Below are positions 62,823-64,000 of a stretch of DNA of 64,000 nucleotides, in pieces. The stretch is taken from contig CAUJDF010000011.1 in NCBI GenBank assembly GCA_963169045.1, positions 62,001-126,000 of the forward strand, in the 5' to 3' direction. Positions within the stretch are counted from its first letter, which is position 1, and each line of letters opens with the position of its first letter. The translations under genes were made by a program, and so were the position numbers. The notes beneath the pieces were generated by a model. The model was not told where the DNA came from and ran no database searches. It worked only from the letters and a program-made list of their open reading frames with translations. Source of the stretch: Myxococcota bacterium (lineage in GTDB: Bacteria; Myxococcota_A; Bradymonadia; UBA7976; UBA1532).

Positions 62823-63904
62823 CAGGAGTAGGCCGACAGCAGCGCTTCCCGCTGCGCCGCGCGCGCCCCGCGCACCCGCGCCTGCCCCTGCTCGCCCAGC
62901 GCGCGCCGCAGCGCCGGGGACGCCGCCAGCTCGCCCAGGCGCGCCACCATGCTCGAGCGCCCCCACCGCGGATACAGCGGGTAGTCGTCGCCGAGCACCT
63001 CGCGCACGACCGGCATGTCCGGCGCCAGCACCGGCAGACCGGCGGCGGCGTAGTCCAGCAGCTTGATCGGCATGCAGCCCTGCACGAGGTTGCGCTCGCA
63101 CGGCACGAGCGGCGCCAGGCCGACGTCCTGCGTCGCGAGGAACGGCCCCAGCGCCGCCGGCGGAAGCGGCGGTCGCACATCGAGCGCGACGCCGCGTCGG
63201 CGCGCCAGCCGCCGCAGGTCGCGCACGCGCCGGTCGGACGCGCGTGTCAGCACGGTCAGGCGGTGGGGCGCGGCGAGCTTCGGCAGCGCCGAGACCAGCT
63301 CCGCGAGGCCCTGCCAGGGGGCCAGCGTGCCGATGTAGACGAGGCGCACCGCCTCCGTCTCGTCGCGCGCGAACGGCTGCTCGACGACGCTCGGCGCGTT
63401 CGGCACCACCGCGATGCGCGACGGCTCGACGCCGAGATCGGCAAGGTAGCGCGCCGTCACGCGCGTCGGCGTGAGCACGAGCCGCGCGCGGTCGAGCAGG
63501 CACAGCTCGAGCGTGCGCAACTTCTGCCGCACCTCCGGCCGCGTCAGCAGCGCGGGGAAGTGGTACTGCGCCTCGATGCTCGAGAGCCCGTTGACCTCGT
63601 ACACGATCCGCCGGTCGGGCGGCGCCGCGAGGCCCTCCCAGGGCGAGCGCACGTGATAGACGTCGAAGTCCTCCTTCGCGAACACGCGGGCCACGCGCTC
63701 GCGGAAGAGCAACGCCCGCCGCAGCCAGTTCGCCTCGGGCACGTCGATGGGGCGGTGCCGCCAGCCGGGCAGCGGCGCCTCGCCGAGCGTCACGAGCGAC
63801 ACGTCGTGCCCGTGCGCCCGCAGGATCGCCGCGTTCGCCAGGATGTGCGCGCCGGCGCCCTTGCCCGCGTCGAGCCGGTCGAAGCTGGCGAGGACGACCT
63901 TCAA
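62822..63904 (-). CDS. Glycosyltransferase, GT-B fold
   Basis: 360 residues from TTG 63904, which overlaps the upstream stop by four bases (TTGA). Standard GT-B features: N-terminal '[20 protein letters not shown]', '[13 protein letters not shown]', linker '[12 protein letters not shown]', '[10 protein letters not shown]' and C-terminal '[20 protein letters not shown]'. The acceptor-side motif '[12 protein letters not shown]' takes the place of the E.F..G.P element of most GT4 enzymes. Co-transcribed with the next glycosyltransferase, so both likely add sugars to one polymer. Confidence 0.87.
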   Translation of the reverse strand: MKVVLASFDRLDAGKGAGAHILANAAILRAHGHDVSLVTLGEAPLPGWRHRPIDVPEANWLRRALLFRERVARVFAKEDFDVYHVRSPWEGLAAPPDRRIVYEVNGLSSIEAQYHFPALLTRPEVRQKLRTLELCLLDRARLVLTPTRVTARYLADLGVEPSRIAVVPNAPSVVEQPFARDETEAVRLVYIGTLAPWQGLAELVSALPKLAAPHRLTVLTRASDRRVRDLRRLARRRGVALDVRPPLPPAALGPFLATQDVGLAPLVPCERNLVQGCMPIKLLDYAAAGLPVLAPDMPVVREVLGDDYPLYPRWGRSSMVARLGELAASPALRRALGEQGQARVRGARAAQREALLSAYS

Positions 63905-64000
63905 TGCCGCTCCGCCTCGAACTGGACGAACGCCCGGCTCTCGGCGAGGAAGCCGTCGCCGCGCCCGAACACCCACGGATCGAAGCCCGGCGCGCTCACC
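63901..64000 (-). CDS. C-terminal fragment of a gene running off the right edge
   Basis: Only the last 32 codons are in the window: they read [16 protein letters not shown] and then [16 protein letters not shown] before TGA, with ordinary composition. The stop overlaps the TTG of the glycosyltransferase (TTGA), which shows it belongs to the same operon. Function cannot be told from this length. Confidence 0.6.
   Translation of the reverse strand, partial: VSAPGFDPWVFGRGDGFLAESRAFVQFEAERH

Overview
The window is very GC-rich, and most of its length is covered by spurious reading frames opposite real genes. Its gene content points to a predatory or social, Gram-negative deltaproteobacterium-like organism (Myxococcota is the best guess). 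The signs are several Hanks-type Ser/Thr kinases fused to AAA-ATPase/TPR or PEGA regions, secreted proteins and lipoproteins rich in Asp-Ala-Gly/Pro, FG-GAP and parallel beta-helix secreted proteins, a DUF4388 protein and a MYXO-CTERM-like tail. There is no rRNA, no CRISPR array and no recognisable transposase. One tRNA-Leu(GAG) is present. This is placement by gene style, not by a marker-gene tree.

Layout. 0-7 kb: a cell-envelope acylation block, with an MBOAT acyltransferase and an SGNH hydrolase on the plus strand facing a second SGNH paralogue, a CBM9-like secreted protein and a helical periplasmic protein on the minus strand. 7-11.3 kb: housekeeping and metabolic genes (Nudix/metallo-beta-lactamase fusion, a truncated adenylate-forming-enzyme relative, SpoU/TrmH and TrmN6-type RNA methyltransferases, a siroheme dehydrogenase). 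11.4-14.8 kb: a lipoprotein, a pilin-like protein and a second lipoprotein, the last two sharing a C-terminal domain. 15.3-23.3 kb: a minus-strand operon of pseudokinase-like PEGA protein, TPR/PEGA protein and giant FG-GAP lipoprotein. 23.4-27 kb: tRNA-Leu, then the glycolytic operon gap-pgk-tpiA-secG read leftward. 27-32.5 kb: mostly uncharacterised proteins and an intergenic palindromic element.

32.5-42.1 kb is a signalling region. A leftward operon (FIST sensor, histidine kinase-receiver-SpoIIE phosphatase hybrid, small membrane protein) diverges from a kinase-AAA-TPR giant. That gene is followed by a promoter-led trio: a SiaC/STAS-like protein, a GHKL anti-sigma-type kinase and an FHA enhancer-binding protein. 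Together these are the parts of a partner-switching circuit wired to Ser/Thr phosphorylation, and they are the best candidate for an undescribed system. 42.2-49 kb: secreted proteins (phosphodiester glycosidase with SLH domains, a transglutaminase-like enzyme with two P domains, a beta-helix protein). 49-59.3 kb: a CrtC/AttH-like lipocalin, a carotenoid/squalene-type FAD oxidoreductase, a second kinase-AAA-TPR giant and a polyprenyl synthetase with a ~400-residue unknown N-terminal half. 59.3-64 kb: a hybrid histidine kinase with two kinase cores and a polysaccharide glycosyltransferase operon running off the right edge.

Two expression habits recur. Many adjacent genes overlap by NTGA, often with GTG or TTG starts. 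Several promoters (TTGAxC - 17/18 nt - TANNNT) lie only 6-12 nt upstream of an ATG with no Shine-Dalgarno, implying leaderless mRNAs.
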